NCBI GenBank assembly: GCA_038078755.1
Contig: JBBTSQ010000020.1
Coordinates: 1-6,526, forward strand
Direction of reading: 5' to 3'
Source: JBBTSQ01 sp038078755
Lineage (GTDB): Bacteria > Patescibacteriota > Minisyncoccia > Phycocordibacterales > JBAYGS01
DNA length: 6,526 bases
The position numbers and the translations under genes were made by a program. The notes under the pieces were generated by a model, which made no database searches, was not told the origin of the DNA, and saw only the letters and a list, made by a program, of their open reading frames with translations. Positions 4,864-6,526 of the stretch are shown piece after piece (position 1 is the stretch's first letter; the number at the start of each line of letters is the position of its first letter).

Positions 4864-4884
4864 CAATTGACTATATCTGTCAAA
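4856..4884 (-). promoter_or_regulatory. Consensus promoter of the TrmB-family gene
   Basis: Minus-strand TTGACA (4884-4879) and TATAAT (4861-4856) with a 17-bp spacer, the same perfect arrangement as at the DGR target. Transcription would start near 4849. Confidence 0.85.
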
Positions 4885-4894
4885 CCCGTAAACT
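4867..4894 (+). promoter_or_regulatory. Possible divergent promoter for the 74-aa gene and CoaD-HD gene
   Basis: Plus-strand TTGACT (4867-4872) and TAAACT (4889-4894) are 16 bp apart. They overlap the -35 region of the regulator's promoter, so the two may compete or share an operator. Match to consensus is moderate. Confidence 0.4.
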
Positions 4895-4933
4895 GGCGCA
4901 AGAAATGTACTTTAACAAGGAAAGGAGCCCCTT

Positions 4934-5158
4934 ATGTTCTCAAGTTTTGATCCAGATAATCCCTATCGGAGAATGAAAGATATCGCTGATGCCCAAGAGG
5001 AAGTGGTGAGAGAAACAGCGAGACTCTTTTGCAAAGGAAGTGCCGGCCACACCATGCTCGAAAGAGTTGCTCGGAGAGAAATGAGTGTCGAAATCGGATT
5101 AGAAAAAATCAGAAAGATGCTACGCAATCATGCAAATAGCATAGCGTATAGACAATAG
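4934..5158 (+). CDS. Small hypothetical protein (74 aa)
   Basis: I do not recognise this family. The product is short, charged and predicted helical, with no membrane segment or signal peptide and one Cys (about residue 33). Its middle part (VVRETARLFCKG...TMLERVARREMSVEIGLEKIRKML) looks like amphipathic helices. It is likely a real gene: AAAGGAG lies 6 nt before the ATG, and it is followed after 11 bp by the CoaD-HD gene with its own AAAGGA site. The two probably form one transcript, so a role linked to that enzyme is possible but unproven. Confidence 0.7.
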   Translation: MFSSFDPDNPYRRMKDIADAQEEVVRETARLFCKGSAGHTMLERVARREMSVEIGLEKIRKMLRNHANSIAYRQ

Positions 5159-5169
5159 AAAGGAACAAA

Positions 5170-6282
5170 ATGAAAACACGAAAAGCCGTATATGCGGCAA
5201 GTCTCGATCCCATCACTAACGGTCACATCAACGTCATCGAGCGAATGGCGCCACTCTACGATACATTTGTCGTTTTGGTAGCAGTAGACTCTCGAAAGAC
5301 ATATGCGTTTACTGCCGACGAACGAGTAGATATGGCACGGTCAGCGACGGCGCATTTGCCAAATGTGATGATTGACGTGTGCGTCGGTCGATACGTTGTA
5401 AGGCACGCCGAATCAGTCCGTGCGCAGGTGATTATTCGAGGTCTACGAAATTCTACAGATCTCGAATCAGAGCAAACTTTAGCTGAAGAGAACCGGCGAA
5501 TCTGTCCCCGCATTGAGACCATATGGGTCCCCTGCTTACCCAACCTCTCGCATATAAGTTCCAGTATGGTGAAAAGCCATGTTGGCGTCGATCCAGGTTG
5601 GGAAGATCAAGTTGCTCGTTCTGTACCAGCCCTAGTGGTTATGAAGCTTAATGAAAAGTTCATTCTCGCTAAAGCACGCGCCCACTGGTCTAAGGTTGTA
5701 GCAATGTTGGGAAATCCTGCGGGAATGGACACCGCACTTAATAACCTTTTGAGCCGTTATAACGAGCCTCATCGTGCTTATCATAATCTGACGCATATTG
5801 TCGCCATGCTTGATGAACTCGAGCTGGTAAATAGTACTAGTCCAGCTCTCGCTTTGGCGATTTGGTTTCATGATGCCATCTACAAAACGAAAGCAACGGA
5901 CAATGAAGAGCAGAGTGCTAAATTGGCTCAAAAAGAGATCAGAAAGGTTGGTTTGTCTGCTACACTTGGCAAACAAGTTAGTGACCTTATTTTGTTGACC
6001 AAGCACACTGTGACTCCAACAGATCAGCTCGCCGCTCTTTTGGTAGATCTGGATCTTATGATCCTTGGAAAAACCCAAAGGGAGTTTGATGCTTACGAAA
6101 CTGGGATTCGCAAAGAATATGATTGGGTGTCGCAAGCTGATTTCTGTGCGGGCCGATCAAAGATTCTTCAGTCCTTTCTAAATAGGCCGTCGATCTATTC
6201 TACAAAATATTTTTGGGACAAATACGAAAATACCGCCCGAAAAAATTTGGAGAGGTCGATAATGAAACTACAAAAAATATAA
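5170..6282 (+). CDS. Fusion: CoaD-like phosphopantetheine adenylyltransferase + HD-type predicted hydrolase (COG4339-like)
   Basis: Residues 1-160 match CoaD, which transfers AMP from ATP to 4'-phosphopantetheine to give dephospho-CoA. Visible are SLDPITNGHINVIER (11-25) with the nucleotidyltransferase TNGH motif (His19), DERVDMARSATAHLPNV (50-66), the IRGLR substrate loop (89-93) and ISSSMVK (129-135). The usual GTFDP reads ASLDP, a Ser for Thr change. Residues 165-370 match a predicted metal-dependent HD-superfamily hydrolase: PHRAYHNLTHI (200-210), WFHDAIY (232-238) with the HD pair, DNEEQSAKLA (244-253), VDLDLMILG (292-300), and a C-terminal IRKEYDWV...GRSKILQSFL...IYSTKYF block. The hydrolase substrate is unknown. 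CoaD alone is normally about 160 aa, so this is a true two-domain fusion in one frame. AAAGGA precedes the ATG and a strong terminator follows the stop. Confidence 0.88.
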   Translation: MKTRKAVYAASLDPITNGHINVIERMAPLYDTFVVLVAVDSRKTYAFTADERVDMARSATAHLPNVMIDVCVGRYVVRHAESVRAQVIIRGLRNSTDLESEQTLAEENRRICPRIETIWVPCLPNLSHISSSMVKSHVGVDPGWEDQVARSVPALVVMKLNEKFILAKARAHWSKVVAMLGNPAGMDTALNNLLSRYNEPHRAYHNLTHIVAMLDELELVNSTSPALALAIWFHDAIYKTKATDNEEQSAKLAQKEIRKVGLSATLGKQVSDLILLTKHTVTPTDQLAALLVDLDLMILGKTQREFDAYETGIRKEYDWVSQADFCAGRSKILQSFLNRPSIYSTKYFWDKYENTARKNLERSIMKLQKI

Positions 6283-6287
6283 CGCGC

Positions 6288-6316
6288 AAACCCGCAACAA
6301 ATTGTTGCGGGTTTTT
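6288..6316 (+). terminator. Intrinsic terminator after the CoaD-HD gene
   Basis: An 11-bp stem (AAACCCGCAAC with GTTGCGGGTTT, loop AAATT) runs into TTTTT at 6312-6316, starting 5 bp after the stop codon. Typical rho-independent terminator. Confidence 0.92.
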
Positions 6317-6320
6317 CTGT

Positions 6321-6342
6321 ATATTCTGTACCCTCGCGTGGA
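6321..6342. repeat. 22-bp direct repeat, copy 1 (duplicate of tRNA-Arg 3' end)
   Basis: This segment matches 6462-6483 at 21 of 22 positions (C6326 versus T6467), in the same orientation and 141 bp apart. The second copy contains the 3' acceptor strand and the end of the T-arm of the tRNA-Arg gene. It is therefore a partial tRNA 3'-end duplication, as could be left by a recombination or integration event or by gene duplication and decay. Confidence 0.75.
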
Positions 6343-6361
6343 CGCTTCGCTATCTCACTCT

Positions 6362-6417
6362 TGGGAAACCCACGGTTTTCCCATTCCTTCCTCCACGGGA
6401 AAACAAGTGTTTTCCCG
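6362..6417. repeat. Two adjacent GGGAAA/TTTCCC hairpins
   Basis: CGGGAAAAC, AAGT and GTTTTCCCG (6396-6417) form a perfect 9-bp hairpin. An imperfect relative with arms TGGGAAA and TTTCCCA lies just left (6362-6383). Both share the GGGAAA/TTTCCC core. They lie in the trailer of the minus-strand tRNA-Arg and may act in transcript ending or processing; no T-run follows on the minus strand. Confidence 0.5.
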
Positions 6418-6428
6418 ACCCCTTTCCT

Positions 6429-6490
6429 GTTCGATTCCACGCAATACAAAATCTGCTCCGCATATTTTGTACCCTCGCGTGGAATCGAAC
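6429..6490. repeat. Inverted copy of the tRNA-Arg T-arm
   Basis: GTTCGATTCCACGC (6429-6442) is the exact complement of 6477-6490, which is part of the tRNA-Arg T-arm and acceptor strand. An inner pair (TACAAAAT 6445-6452 with ATTTTGTA 6464-6471) extends the symmetry. The tRNA primary transcript could pair its trailer with its own T-arm. Confidence 0.65.
6462..6483. repeat. 22-bp direct repeat, copy 2 (at tRNA-Arg 3' end)
   Basis: Partner of 6321-6342. It spans the tRNA trailer, the acceptor strand and the first bases of the T-arm. Confidence 0.75.
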
Positions 6491-6526
6491 CACGAATTAC
6501 GGCTTAGAAGTCCGCAGTTATATCCA
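6470..6526 (-). tRNA. tRNA-Arg (anticodon TCT), 3' part; 5' end beyond window
   Basis: Read on the minus strand from the right edge, this gives the end of a D-arm (GGATATAAC), the anticodon loop CTTCTAA with anticodon TCT, a short variable loop, and a perfect T-arm (CGTGG, TTCGATT, CCACG). The acceptor 3' strand CGAGGGT and discriminator A6470 follow. CCA is not encoded. The anticodon stem (GCGGA with GCCGT) has one A-G mismatch next to the loop and one G-U pair, which is slightly irregular. The 5' acceptor and most of the D-arm are outside the window. Confidence 0.82.

Noticed and set aside
5632..6135. 167-codon minus-strand frame
   Set aside because: Antisense to the HD-hydrolase half of the fusion, which has clear family motifs.
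6195..6449. 84-codon minus-strand frame
   Set aside because: It runs through the terminator and repeat region into the end of the fusion gene on the opposite strand, with no recognisable protein features.

Overview
The window most resembles a chromosomal segment of a Candidate Phyla Radiation (Patescibacteria) bacterium, probably Parcubacteria-like. This is an inference from gene style: compact genes, a bAvd-type DGR accessory protein, an acylphosphatase with the variant motif GRVQMVMFR, a TrmB-type regulator, and tRNA genes without an encoded CCA. TGA serves as a stop (avd ends in TGA), so the ordinary code 11 fits. I cannot place it more precisely from sequence alone.

Left third (1-1700): part of a diversity-generating retroelement (DGR). 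An Avd accessory gene (+ strand, open to the left edge) ends 7 bp before a template repeat (TR, 384-504). A second copy, the variable repeat (VR, 837-957), forms the 3' end of a minus-strand target gene. TR and VR align without gaps over 121 bp and differ at 21 sites. All 21 are adenines of the TR in the target's sense orientation, which is the adenine-specific mutagenesis signature of DGRs. The target has a consensus promoter (TTGACA-17-TATAAT), a long leader holding a perfect 20-bp inverted repeat, and an intrinsic terminator. The reverse transcriptase is not in the window and should lie to the left.

Middle (1770-3700): a minus-strand housekeeping cluster reads acylphosphatase, then undecaprenyl diphosphate synthase (uppS), then an RluA-family pseudouridine synthase. 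It ends in two large perfect hairpins that separate it from the DGR. The acylphosphatase leader carries an 18-bp inverted repeat. To its right is a plus-strand tRNA-Val(TAC) with its own terminator, then about 200 bp of hairpin-rich non-coding DNA.

Right third (4050-6526): a minus-strand TrmB-family regulator is divergent from a plus-strand pair, a 74-aa unknown protein and a 370-aa fusion of a CoaD-like phosphopantetheine adenylyltransferase with an HD-type hydrolase. The divergent promoter region has a consensus promoter for the regulator and a palindrome over its -10 box. That arrangement suggests autoregulation and perhaps control of the pair. The window ends in the 3' part of a minus-strand tRNA-Arg(TCT). 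Beside it lies a 22-bp direct copy of its 3' end and an inverted copy of its T-arm.

The adaptive system here is the DGR. Its unusual points are the convergent order of avd and TR, a VR whose changes are mostly A to G (17 of 21, giving nine new glycines), and the structured target leader.
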